The notes beneath the pieces are model-generated. The model was not told the DNA's origin, searched no databases, and worked only from the letters and a program-made list of their open reading frames with translations. A stretch of DNA of 6,228 nt from Pseudomonadota bacterium (GTDB lineage Bacteria; Pseudomonadota; Alphaproteobacteria; Rhizobiales; Xanthobacteraceae), in the NCBI GenBank assembly GCA_023387555.1, contig JAEWHY010000428.1, positions 1 through 6,228 of the forward strand. The letters run 5' to 3'. This document shows positions 1-6,228 of the stretch, one piece after another; position 1 is the stretch's first letter, and every line of letters starts with the position of its first letter. A program made the translations under genes and the position numbers.

Positions 1-2183
1 CCTCCACCCAGGTGGCGATCTCGGTTCCCGCGGCGCTGGATTACTACGAACATCGCGGCCAGAACTGGGAACGCTCGGCGATGATCAAGGCGCGTCCCTG
101 CGCCGGCGATATCGCGGCGGGCGAGACGCTGCTGAAGGCCCTGTCGCCCTTCGTCTGGCGCAAATACATGGATTTCGCCGCACTCGCCGACATCCACGCG
201 ATGAAGCGGCAGATCCATGCCTATCGCGGACACGGCGAAATCGCCGTCGCCGGACATAACATCAAGCTTGGCCGCGGCGGTATCCGCGAGATCGAGTTTT
301 TCGTCCAGACCCAGCAATTGATCGCGGGCGGCCGCCACCCGGAATTGCGCGACTTGCGCACGCTGACGACGCTCGCGCGCCTGGCGGACGGGCAGTGGGT
401 CGACGGACTTGCCGAACGTGAACTCGATGCCGCCTATCTCTTCCTGCGGCGGGTCGAGCACCGCCTCCAGATGGTGGCGGATGAGCAGACCCACACCTTG
501 CCGTCCGACGAGGCCGAACTCCTGAACTTCGCGCGCTTCCTTGGCTACCCGGACATCCAGTCCTTCTCCGATGTGCTGCTGCTGCATCTGCGCAATGTGC
601 AGCAGCATTATTCGCGGCTGTTCGAGCCGGCGGTGCCGGCGCCGGAAACCGCGCTGCAATTTCCCGCCGACGAAGACCATCGCGATACGCTCGACCGGCT
701 TGCCGCCATGGGCTTTCGCAATCCGCTGGAAATCTCGGGCCTCGTGCGCGGCTGGCTGAGCGGAAAATACGTGGCGCTGCGCAGCGAATTCGCCCGTTCT
801 CAGCTGCGGCTGCTGGTGCCGCATCTGATCGAACATCTCGCCCGCAGCGAAAATCGCGAACAGGCGGTGCTCGCGTTCGACCGCTTCCTCGTCGGCCTGC
901 ATGCGGCGGGCGGCGCGCGGCTGATCTCGCTGCTGCTGCAAAACCACGATCTTCTGGCGCTGGTGGCGCTGATGCTCGGCACCGCGCCGCGGCTGGCCGA
1001 CATTCTCGCGCATCAGCCGCAGGTCATGGACGCGCTGATCGACCCGGCGTTCTTCGGTGCGCTGCCCAACGCCGACAAGCTCGGCAGCGAGCTTGCGCGC
1101 TCGCTCGATCAGTCGGTGTCCTATGAGGACATGCTCGACCGGCTGCGGCTGTTCGGACAGGAGCACATGTTCCTGATCGGCGTGCGCATCCTGTCCGGGA
1201 CGGTGTCGGCGGAACAGGCTGGCGAGGCCTTCGCGCGACTCGCCGATGTCATCATCCGCGCGCTGCACCGCCAGATCGAGGATCTGTTCGCTTCGGCGCA
1301 TGGCCGCGTGCGCGGACAGAAGACCGCGCTGCTGGCGCTCGGCAAGCTCGGCGGTCGCGAGATGACCGCAAGCTCCGATCTCGACCTGATCCTTGTCTAT
1401 GAGTTCGACGAGGAGAATCCGGAATCCGACGGCGAACGGCCGCTCTACGGCGCGCAATATTTCGCGCGGCTGACCAAGCGGCTGGTGTCGGCGCTGACGG
1501 CACAGACCAATTACGGCGCGCTCTATCATGTCGACATGCGGCTGCGCCCGTCCGGCCGGTCCGGGCCGGTCGCGACCAAGTTCGATTCCTTTCGCGACTA
1601 TCAGACGAGCGAGGCCTGGACCTGGGAGCATATGGCGCTGACGCGCGCGCGCGTGGTGTCAGCCTCGCCGGATTTCCGCGAACAGGTCGAAGGTCTGATC
1701 CGTTCGGTGCTGGCGCAGCCGCGCGATGCGCGGGTGATTGCGGGCGATGCCTATGAAATGCGGATGGCGATCGCGACCGAGAAGGGCGAGGCCGACCGCT
1801 GGGACCTGAAATACGCCGCGGGCGGGCTCACCGACATCGAGTTCATCGCGCAATATCTGCAACTCGTTCACGCCGCAGAGCATCCGGACATTCTTGATCC
1901 GTCGACCGCGCGCGCGCTGGAACGCGCGGCGCGGCTCGGCCTGATATCGGCGGAAGATTCCGAGGTGCTGCGGCCGGCGGTCCAGCTCTATCAAAATCTC
2001 AGCCAGATCCTGCGGCTGTGCCTGTCCGGCCCGTTCGATCCGAAGAAGACCGATCCGGGACTGATGCGGCTGCTCGCCCGCGCAGCCGACGTGCCGGATT
2101 TTGCTACGCTGGATGCGCATCTCACCGAGACGCAGGCCAAGGTGCGCCAGCGCTTTGAGCTGCTGCTCGGGCCGGGGGATTAG
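1..2183 (+). CDS. glnE: Bifunctional glutamine synthetase adenylyltransferase / adenylyl-removing enzyme, 5'-truncated by window edge
   Basis: GlnE attaches AMP to, and removes it from, a tyrosine of each glutamine synthetase subunit. In the known family, PII proteins (GlnB/GlnK) and glutamine steer the direction. It acts in the cytoplasm. Numbering from the Val codon at 12: the visible part opens at the end of the N-terminal deadenylylase nucleotidyltransferase domain (GQNWERSAMIKARP, 17-30). The conserved IKLGRGGIREIEFFVQ follows at 84-99, then a helical linker. The C-terminal adenylyltransferase domain comes next, with GKLGGREMTASSDLDLI at 444-460 (metal-binding Asp456 and Asp458) and VDMRLRPSGRSGP at 507-519. 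GGLTDIEFIAQYLQL at 604-618 repeats the earlier GGIREIEF block, showing the internal duplication of the family. The GTG at 12 is an internal Val: the frame is open to base 3 (Ser-Thr-Gln before it) and the homology continues upstream. Known GlnE proteins have about 950-1000 residues, so roughly 230-260 are off the window, including the first catalytic aspartates. The reading frame is intact and ends at TAG 2181-2183. It converges on the histidine kinase gene. Confidence 0.97.
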   Translation, partial: STQVAISVPAALDYYEHRGQNWERSAMIKARPCAGDIAAGETLLKALSPFVWRKYMDFAALADIHAMKRQIHAYRGHGEIAVAGHNIKLGRGGIREIEFFVQTQQLIAGGRHPELRDLRTLTTLARLADGQWVDGLAERELDAAYLFLRRVEHRLQMVADEQTHTLPSDEAELLNFARFLGYPDIQSFSDVLLLHLRNVQQHYSRLFEPAVPAPETALQFPADEDHRDTLDRLAAMGFRNPLEISGLVRGWLSGKYVALRSEFARSQLRLLVPHLIEHLARSENREQAVLAFDRFLVGLHAAGGARLISLLLQNHDLLALVALMLGTAPRLADILAHQPQVMDALIDPAFFGALPNADKLGSELARSLDQSVSYEDMLDRLRLFGQEHMFLIGVRILSGTVSAEQAGEAFARLADVIIRALHRQIEDLFASAHGRVRGQKTALLALGKLGGREMTASSDLDLILVYEFDEENPESDGERPLYGAQYFARLTKRLVSALTAQTNYGALYHVDMRLRPSGRSGPVATKFDSFRDYQTSEAWTWEHMALTRARVVSASPDFREQVEGLIRSVLAQPRDARVIAGDAYEMRMAIATEKGEADRWDLKYAAGGLTDIEFIAQYLQLVHAAEHPDILDPSTARALERAARLGLISAEDSEVLRPAVQLYQNLSQILRLCLSGPFDPKKTDPGLMRLLARAADVPDFATLDAHLTETQAKVRQRFELLLGPGD

Positions 2184-2224
2184 AGCGTTTCTGAGCGAAG
2201 TGGGCACCGGTTCGCGAGAACGCG
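2184..2224. repeat. Imperfect palindrome in the glnE/kinase convergent gap, probable dispersed repeat
   Basis: Starting right after the glnE stop codon, GCGTT (2185-2189) pairs with AACGC (2219-2223), and GCGAA (2195-2199) pairs with TTCGC (2211-2215). The inner part holds the palindrome ACCGGT (2206-2211). The whole is a stem interrupted by internal loops. The core GAGCGAAGTGGGCACCGGTT closely resembles a short intergenic element I recall as very frequent in Bradyrhizobium and Rhodopseudomonas genomes. That match is from memory and was not searched. No T-run follows on either strand, so it is not a classical intrinsic terminator, although folding at the 3' end of both converging transcripts could stabilise or end them. 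Confidence 0.55.
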
Positions 2225-2240
2225 GCAATGCAAGGACTCC

Positions 2241-2262
2241 AAGTTAACCGACTTGAAGTTAA
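2241..2262. repeat. Short direct repeat AAGTTAA x2 at the kinase 3' end
   Basis: AAGTTAA occurs at 2241-2247 and again at 2256-2262. The second copy contains the TAA stop of the kinase gene on the - strand (TTA at 2259-2261). Between them, CAAGT (2240-2244) and ACTTG (2251-2255) can form a 5-bp stem with a 6-base loop. The pattern is seen directly. It is short enough to be chance, and no function is claimed. The repeat and the palindrome before it account for most of the 75-bp gap between the two convergent genes. Confidence 0.35.
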
Positions 2263-4547
2263 GCCGCCGTCGCTTCGGCACGCGGGCCGGCGACCGGCAG
2301 GCGCACCATCACCGTGGTGCCGCGACCAAGGGTCGAGCGGATCCGCATATTTCCGCCATGCAAAGTCACCAGCGACTTGGCAATGGCAAGGCCGAGCCCC
2401 GAACCGTGATGGACCTTGGTGAGCTGGCTTTCGACCTGCTCGAACGGACGGCCGAGCCGTTCCAGCGCATCCTTGGGAATGCCGATGCCGGTGTCGCTGA
2501 TGGTGATGCAGACGCAGCCGCCGGCATGACGCCCGCGCACCGCCACCCGACCGCCGGGGCCGGTGAATTTCACGGCATTCGACAACAGGTTCAGGGCGAT
2601 CTGCTTCAGCGCGCGGCGGTCGGCGCGAAGCGCGATGTCGGGCGGCGCGATGCGCGATGACAAGGCCACGTTCTTCTCTTCCGCCCGGGTCGACACCACG
2701 CGCAGCGAGTCCGACAGGATGTCGTTTAGCACCACATGCTCGGGCTCGAGCTTCATGCGCCCGGCCTCGATCTTCGACATGTCGAGCACGTCGTTGATCA
2801 CATCGAGCAGGTACTGGCCGCTCTGGTGAATGTCGCGGCAATACTCGTGGTACTTGTCGACCCCGAGCTTGCCGAACATGCCTTTCTCCATGATCTCGGA
2901 GAAGCCGATGATGGCGTTGAGCGGCGTGCGGAGTTCGTGGCTCATATTGGCCAGGAACTTCGACTTGGTCTGGTTGGCGTCCTCGGCCCGGGTTTTCTCG
3001 ACGGCGTATTTCTCGGCGAGGTCCTGAAGCTGCTGCTTGGACTGGCGCAGGTCCTCGACCGTTGCCAGCAGCCGGGTCTCGCTGCTCTTGAGCCTGCGCT
3101 CCTGCTGCTTCAGGCTGGAAATATTGGTGCCGATGGAGACGTAGCCGCCGTCCTTGGTCCGTCGTTCGCTGAACAGCCAGTGACCGTCGTCGAGTTGCAC
3201 CTCGAACGATCGCGCGCCGGGTTGGTCCGGCCCGACCAGGGACACATTGCCGAGCCGCAGATTTTCACGGCCGGCCGCGAGCACGGCCTCATAGGTCGTG
3301 CCGGGCGTGACGAGATCGTCGGACAGCTTGTGCAGTTCCTGGAAGTTGGAATTGCACAGCACCAGGCGATTGTCGGAATCCCACAGCACGAAGGCTTCGG
3401 GGATGGTCTCGATGGCGTCGCGCAGCCGCATGTCGGCGGCGGTGGTGCGCTCGATCAGCGTCTTTTGTTCCGTCACATCGACGGCGATGCCGATGAGATG
3501 CAGACCGGCTTCGCCGGGCTGCCGGACCACCTCGCAGCGCACCCGCAGCCAGACCCAGCGGCCGTTCGCATGAAGCATGCGGAAATCGTGGTCGATGGCA
3601 TTGAGGCGCGAGTCCGCGACCTGCGTCGCCAGATCGTAGAGGTCGACGTCGTCGGGGTGGACGTATTTGTTGATCTCGCCGAAGGTCATCAGGTCGTCGC
3701 GCGGATCGAGCCCGAGAATGGCGAACATCGAGTGTGACCAGAAGATGCGTCCGCGCGCGAGATCCCAGTCCCACAATCCGCAGCGGCCGCGGTTGAGCGC
3801 GGTATCGATGCGGCTGCGGACCGTGTCATAGATGACGTCGGCTTCGCGGGCCCGCGTCGCCTGCCAGTGGAAGGCGAAGCCGAGGATGAGGAGCACGAAG
3901 CCGGTGGTCGCCGACAGCGTCACGGTCAGCGCGGTGTCGGATCGCCAGGCGGCGAGGGCATCGCCGCGGCGCTGGTAGACGGCGATCTGGCCGAGCGGCT
4001 CCTCCAGCGTGCGAATGGCCGCAAGCGCGCTCTTGCCATCGGCGAGCCGGATGGTGGCGACGCTGCCGGCGGTGCCGTAGACGGCGTGCGGATCATCGCC
4101 CAGCAGTTCGGTGAGGCGCCGCCCGGTGACGCCGGCAATATGCGGCGCCGCGGCGATGATCATGCCTTCGGGATTGCTGACCAGGATCTGCCGGCCGCCC
4201 GCGGTGGTGCGCGGCGTGCGAGCGATGTCGAGATCGGTCTGAACCCGCCGCCAGACCGTGGCGCGGTCGCCATTGAGCGTGCGCTCCAGGCGCTGCACCA
4301 GCACCTCGGCAATCGTTTCGAGGTCGTTCGATGCGTCAGCCAGCGCGCTGCGGCGGTGATCCAGAATCTGCACGAAGGCGCCGATCGCGATCGTGACCAG
4401 GAAGGCGATGATCAGGGCAGGAACCGCGCGTCGCAGCGTGGGCTCGGCCGTCAGCAGCCGTCTGTAAGCCGGCTTCGCGATCGACTGTGCCAATCCCTTG
4501 ATGGAATCGGAACGCGCCGACGCGTGCGCTGCTTCCGCGCGCGCCAT
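2259..4547 (-). CDS. pleC: Membrane-bound PAS-domain sensor histidine kinase of the PleC/DivJ (PdhS) type
   Basis: Orthodox histidine kinase of 762 residues. N-terminal cytoplasmic stretch with basic residues (1-40); membrane segment 1 at about 41-62; periplasmic part about 63-206 with a Cache-like pattern (VSNPEGMIIAAAPHIAGVTG, 123-142); membrane segment 2 at about 207-228; PAS 1 about 254-360 (YVHPDDVDLY near 295-304, DVTEQK at its end); PAS 2 about 374-480; coiled coil about 481-527. The HisKA H-box FLANMSHELRTPLNAIIGFS has phospho-acceptor His537. HATPase_c carries N-box NLLSNA (Asn657), G1 DTGIGI (Asp685) and G2 GSGLGL (715-720). There is no receiver domain. The long FSEIMEKGMFGKLG...CRDIHQSG...VINDVLDMSKIEAG block after the H-box is typical of kinases acting on DivK and PleD. 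Length and position beside glnE fit PleC orthologues as I recall them from rhizobia. PleC is a kinase/phosphatase that controls polarity and division through DivK. Start: ATG 4547 has GGGGG seven bases upstream. An in-frame ATG at 4631 would add 28 residues but lacks a ribosome site. Family assignment is firm; PleC rather than another PdhS-type kinase is inference. Confidence 0.9.
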   Translation of the reverse strand: MARAEAAHASARSDSIKGLAQSIAKPAYRRLLTAEPTLRRAVPALIIAFLVTIAIGAFVQILDHRRSALADASNDLETIAEVLVQRLERTLNGDRATVWRRVQTDLDIARTPRTTAGGRQILVSNPEGMIIAAAPHIAGVTGRRLTELLGDDPHAVYGTAGSVATIRLADGKSALAAIRTLEEPLGQIAVYQRRGDALAAWRSDTALTVTLSATTGFVLLILGFAFHWQATRAREADVIYDTVRSRIDTALNRGRCGLWDWDLARGRIFWSHSMFAILGLDPRDDLMTFGEINKYVHPDDVDLYDLATQVADSRLNAIDHDFRMLHANGRWVWLRVRCEVVRQPGEAGLHLIGIAVDVTEQKTLIERTTAADMRLRDAIETIPEAFVLWDSDNRLVLCNSNFQELHKLSDDLVTPGTTYEAVLAAGRENLRLGNVSLVGPDQPGARSFEVQLDDGHWLFSERRTKDGGYVSIGTNISSLKQQERRLKSSETRLLATVEDLRQSKQQLQDLAEKYAVEKTRAEDANQTKSKFLANMSHELRTPLNAIIGFSEIMEKGMFGKLGVDKYHEYCRDIHQSGQYLLDVINDVLDMSKIEAGRMKLEPEHVVLNDILSDSLRVVSTRAEEKNVALSSRIAPPDIALRADRRALKQIALNLLSNAVKFTGPGGRVAVRGRHAGGCVCITISDTGIGIPKDALERLGRPFEQVESQLTKVHHGSGLGLAIAKSLVTLHGGNMRIRSTLGRGTTVMVRLPVAGPRAEATAA

Positions 4548-4554
4548 GGAAATG

Positions 4555-4559
4555 CCCCC
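4555..4559 (-). promoter_or_regulatory. Ribosome binding site that decides the kinase start
   Basis: On the - strand GGGGG lies 7 bases before the ATG whose first base is 4547. The upstream in-frame ATG at 4631-4629 is preceded by CATCGATTCTT, with no purine-rich stretch at the right distance. This favours the 762-residue product. The lysine/arginine-rich stretch and first membrane segment are unchanged by the choice. Confidence 0.55.
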
Positions 4560-4617
4560 GTATCGGATTGATCGCCCCGTGCAACCCTGATCGGGAGGAT
4601 GAGCCGCATCTCGTCCC

Positions 4618-4672
4618 GAATCGACGATCATAAGAATCGATGCAGGCTGATTTGTCGAGAGTCGGCAGAGTC
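4618..4672. promoter_or_regulatory. Cluster of four GANTC (CcrM) sites upstream of the kinase
   Basis: GAATC at 4618-4622, GAATC at 4634-4638, GAGTC at 4659-4663 and GAGTC at 4668-4672. The first pair forms a GAATCGA direct repeat 16 bases apart; the second pair is 9 bases apart. Two further sites (GATTC 4715-4719, GAGTC 4729-4733) lie in the hairpin behind pepN, and one (GAATC 4504-4508) lies just inside the kinase gene. GANTC is the target of the cell-cycle methyltransferase CcrM in alphaproteobacteria, and the methylated site is read by GcrA at promoters. The sites are seen directly. A regulatory role, in particular for a PleC-type gene, is inference. Confidence 0.45.
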
Positions 4673-4674
4673 AA
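4627..4674 (-). promoter_or_regulatory. Possible kinase promoter elements (weak)
   Basis: The - strand contains TTGACT (4674-4669), a good -35-like hexamer, but the hexamer 17 bases on (ATCAGC) is a poor -10. A better -10-like TATGAT (4632-4627) has only TCGACA (4658-4653) before it, at an over-long 20-base spacing. If TATGAT is the -10, transcription would begin near 4620 and the upstream ATG at 4631 could not be used. A promoter somewhere here is likely, because a terminator-like hairpin separates the gene from pepN. The exact elements are uncertain. Confidence 0.25.
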
Positions 4675-4680
4675 GAATGT

Positions 4681-4748
4681 AAAAAAAGTACTAACGACCT
4701 GTCGCCGCCGCCCGGATTCGCGCAGCGCGAGTCCGGGCGTCGGCGATA
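4681..4748 (-). terminator. GC-rich hairpin plus T-run, probable pepN terminator
   Basis: Bases 4700-4723 and 4725-4748 are nearly perfect inverted complements around 4724. There is one true mismatch (4708/4740) and two G-T wobbles (4701/4747, 4717/4731), giving a stem of over 20 bp with a loop of about 3 bases. On the - strand it starts only 5 bases after the pepN stop codon. Seven T residues (4687-4681) follow it, but only after a spacer of about 12 bases, so it is not a textbook intrinsic terminator. The core CCGGATTCGCGC/GCGCGAGTCCGG may also be one copy of a dispersed palindrome. Either way it marks the end of pepN and separates it from the kinase gene. Confidence 0.6.
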
Positions 4749-4753
4749 CGACT

Positions 4754-6228
4754 TCAGGCAGGCGCGAGCGCGCGCTTGACGATGTCGCTCACATCCGCCG
4801 ACAGCGTCGATGTTGCCCCTATGCGCTGCAGCGCCGCTTCCGCCTTTGCACGCCGGCCGCTTTCAAGCGCGCGCCAGGACCGGAAGGCAGTCGCAAGCCG
4901 GGACGCGACCTGCGGGTTCTTGGCGTCGAGCGCGATCACGGTGTCGGCGACGAAGTCGTAGCCGGCGCCGTCGGGACGGTTGAACTGCGTCGGATTGCCG
5001 TGCGCGAAAGAGCCGATCAGCGCGCGGACGCGGTTCGGGTTGTTCATCGAAAACGCCGGATGCGCGGTCAGCGTCCGGACCCGTTCGAGGGCGCCGGTTT
5101 CGGGGATCATGGCCTGCAGCCCGAGCCATTTGTCGATGACCAGCGGGTCCTTCTCGTAGCGTTGATAGAAATCCTGCAGGGCTTCGGTCCGTTCCGGCCG
5201 GTCATGCAGCGACAGCGTCGCCAGCGCGGTCATGCGGTCCGTCATGTTGTCGGCGCTGCGATATTGCGCCATCGCGCGGGCGATCGCCGCACTCTGTCCG
5301 GTCGCGGCCATGAGATCGAGGGCGCTGTTGCGCAATGCGCGGCTGCCCGCGCTTGCCGCATCGGGGTTGTAGGGCGCCGTGCTCGTCAGCCGGTCATAGG
5401 TCGCCGCAAGCGCGGCCCCGAGCGAGTCGCCGATGACCGAGCGCAACCGCGCGCGGGCGGCGAAATTGGCATCCGGATCGACGTCACGTCCGACTTCGCG
5501 GGCGATGTCGGCTTCGGTCGGCATGCCGAGCGCCAGCGCCACGAAGGCAGGCTCCAGCCGCGTGTCGCCAAGGATCGCCGCGAGCGCCGCGATCAGGCCG
5601 TCATCCGAAACCGGCGGCTGGCCGGCGCGCAGCAGCCCGACATTCTTCAGGAGCAGCCGGGTCGCCAGTGTCTGAACCGCCTGCCAGCGATTGAAGGCGT
5701 CCGCGTCACAGGCGGCAAGCCGCCGCAGATCGTCGGCCGACAGATTGGCAGTGAGTTTCACCGGGGCGGAGAATTCTCGGTTGATCGACAGCACCGGACG
5801 CTCGGCGATGCCCTGGAACACGATGGTCTGGGCCGGCTCGGTCAGCGTGATCACGTCGGAGGCGGGCTTGCCATCGACCCGGAGGGGATAATCCGCGCCA
5901 TCCGCGCCGACCAGCCCGACCTTGAGCGGGATCACCATGGGCTGCTTCACCGGCTGGCCGGGTGTCGGCGCCAGCGACTGCGCAAGGTTGAGGGTGTAGG
6001 TCCCGACGGCCGCATCATATTGACCGTCCGCGACCACCTCCGGCGTTCCGGCCTGGGAATACCAGAGCATGAATTGCGACAGGTCGCGACCCGACACTTC
6101 GGCGAAGCAGCGCACGAATTGCTCGACCGTCGCCGCCTCGCCGTCATGACGGTCGAAATACAGGTCCATGCCGCGGCGGAAATCGGTGGCGCCGAGCAGC
6201 ACGCGCAGCATGCGCACGACTTCCGCGC
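4754..6228 (-). CDS. pepN: Aminopeptidase N (M1 family), C-terminal half, 5' end beyond window
   Basis: PepN is a cytoplasmic zinc metallopeptidase that removes N-terminal residues from peptides and completes their breakdown after the ATP-dependent proteases. The visible 490 or so residues match the C-terminal half of the enterobacterial-type enzyme along their whole length. Numbering from the Val codon at 6217: the end of the catalytic domain has RGMDLYFDRHDGEAAT at 15-30 and WYSQAGTPE at 52-60; a beta-sandwich domain spans about 60-160 (KQPMVIPLKVGL at 91-102); the rest is an all-helical domain to residue 487, ending with FSMNNPNRVRALIGSFAHGN (389-408) and NPQVASRL (434-441). The GAMEN, HExxH zinc site and catalytic Tyr are off the right edge. 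The frame continues Ala-Glu-Val before GTG 6217, matching the segment just after the catalytic Tyr in E. coli PepN, so that GTG is not a start. The C-terminus has the expected length and the frame is unbroken. The gene runs in the same direction as the kinase, 206 bp upstream of it, with a terminator-like hairpin between them. Confidence 0.96.
   Translation of the reverse strand, partial: AEVVRMLRVLLGATDFRRGMDLYFDRHDGEAATVEQFVRCFAEVSGRDLSQFMLWYSQAGTPEVVADGQYDAAVGTYTLNLAQSLAPTPGQPVKQPMVIPLKVGLVGADGADYPLRVDGKPASDVITLTEPAQTIVFQGIAERPVLSINREFSAPVKLTANLSADDLRRLAACDADAFNRWQAVQTLATRLLLKNVGLLRAGQPPVSDDGLIAALAAILGDTRLEPAFVALALGMPTEADIAREVGRDVDPDANFAARARLRSVIGDSLGAALAATYDRLTSTAPYNPDAASAGSRALRNSALDLMAATGQSAAIARAMAQYRSADNMTDRMTALATLSLHDRPERTEALQDFYQRYEKDPLVIDKWLGLQAMIPETGALERVRTLTAHPAFSMNNPNRVRALIGSFAHGNPTQFNRPDGAGYDFVADTVIALDAKNPQVASRLATAFRSWRALESGRRAKAEAALQRIGATSTLSADVSDIVKRALAPA

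Noticed and set aside
12..14. GTG as glnE start codon
   Set aside because: The frame is open to the window edge, the Ser-Thr-Gln before it fits the family, and about a quarter of the protein would be missing.
1640..1654. Alternating CG run (cgcgcgcgcg) as a special structure
   Set aside because: It encodes the conserved Thr-Arg-Ala-Arg-Val stretch of GlnE and is expected from codon bias in high-GC DNA.
1659..2228. Open frame of 189 codons on the - strand opposite glnE
   Set aside because: It is antisense to the conserved GlnE C-terminal domain and its translation resembles no family.
2244..2262. TTAA-N11-TTAA as a CtrA binding site
   Set aside because: The CtrA consensus needs a 7-base spacer, and this lies at the 3' ends of two convergent genes, not at a promoter.
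2122..2841. Open frame of 239 codons on the - strand overlapping the ends of glnE and the kinase
   Set aside because: It is out of frame with the kinase catalytic domain, is rich in Arg/Ala/Pro, and is a shadow frame.
2736..3737. Open frame of 333 codons on the + strand opposite the kinase gene
   Set aside because: It lies wholly antisense to conserved PAS, HisKA and coiled-coil sequence, has a low-complexity composition typical of a reverse-frame shadow in high-GC DNA, and shows no recognisable domain.
3867..4571. Open frame of 234 codons on the + strand opposite the kinase N-terminal part
   Set aside because: The Arg/Gly/Asp/Gln-rich translation has no recognisable motif, lies antisense to the membrane and Cache-like region, and runs past the kinase start by chance.
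6215..6217. GTG as start of a 487-residue protein
   Set aside because: It is an internal Val within the Ala-Glu-Val-Val-Arg-Met stretch of PepN. The frame continues upstream and the catalytic half must lie beyond the edge.

Overview
This is an ordinary chromosomal window from an alphaproteobacterium. The order Hyphomicrobiales is likely, probably the Bradyrhizobium/Rhodopseudomonas/Nitrobacter group. That placement rests on high GC, strongly GC-biased third positions, the character of the three proteins, and an imperfect palindrome after glnE that resembles a repeat I recall from Bradyrhizobiaceae genomes. It is inference, because there is no rRNA or other marker here. I see no mobile element, CRISPR array, tRNA or defence-type cassette, and I do not think the window holds a new system.

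Layout: (1) Bases 1-2183, + strand: the C-terminal three quarters of glnE, the two-headed enzyme that adenylylates and deadenylylates glutamine synthetase. Its N-terminus lies off the left edge. (2) Bases 2184-2258: a short convergent gap with an imperfect palindrome and a small direct repeat. (3) Bases 2259-4547, - strand: a complete membrane-bound sensor histidine kinase with a Cache-like periplasmic part, two PAS domains, a coiled-coil linker and a HisKA/HATPase_c core of the PleC/DivJ/PdhS type, most likely PleC. (4) Bases 4548-4753: a 206-bp intergenic stretch with a long GC-rich hairpin and T-run behind pepN, and an unusual cluster of GANTC sites in front of the kinase. (5) Bases 4754-6228, - strand: the C-terminal half of aminopeptidase N (pepN). 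Its catalytic half lies off the right edge.

The genes do not form one pathway. GlnE sets glutamine synthetase activity according to nitrogen status. The kinase probably controls phosphorylation of DivK/PleD-type regulators in the asymmetric cell cycle. PepN trims peptides in the cytoplasm. pepN and the kinase run in the same direction but are separated by a likely terminator, so the kinase probably has its own promoter. The observation most worth following is the density of GANTC sites (CcrM methyltransferase targets) in that promoter region, which would fit cell-cycle-timed transcription.
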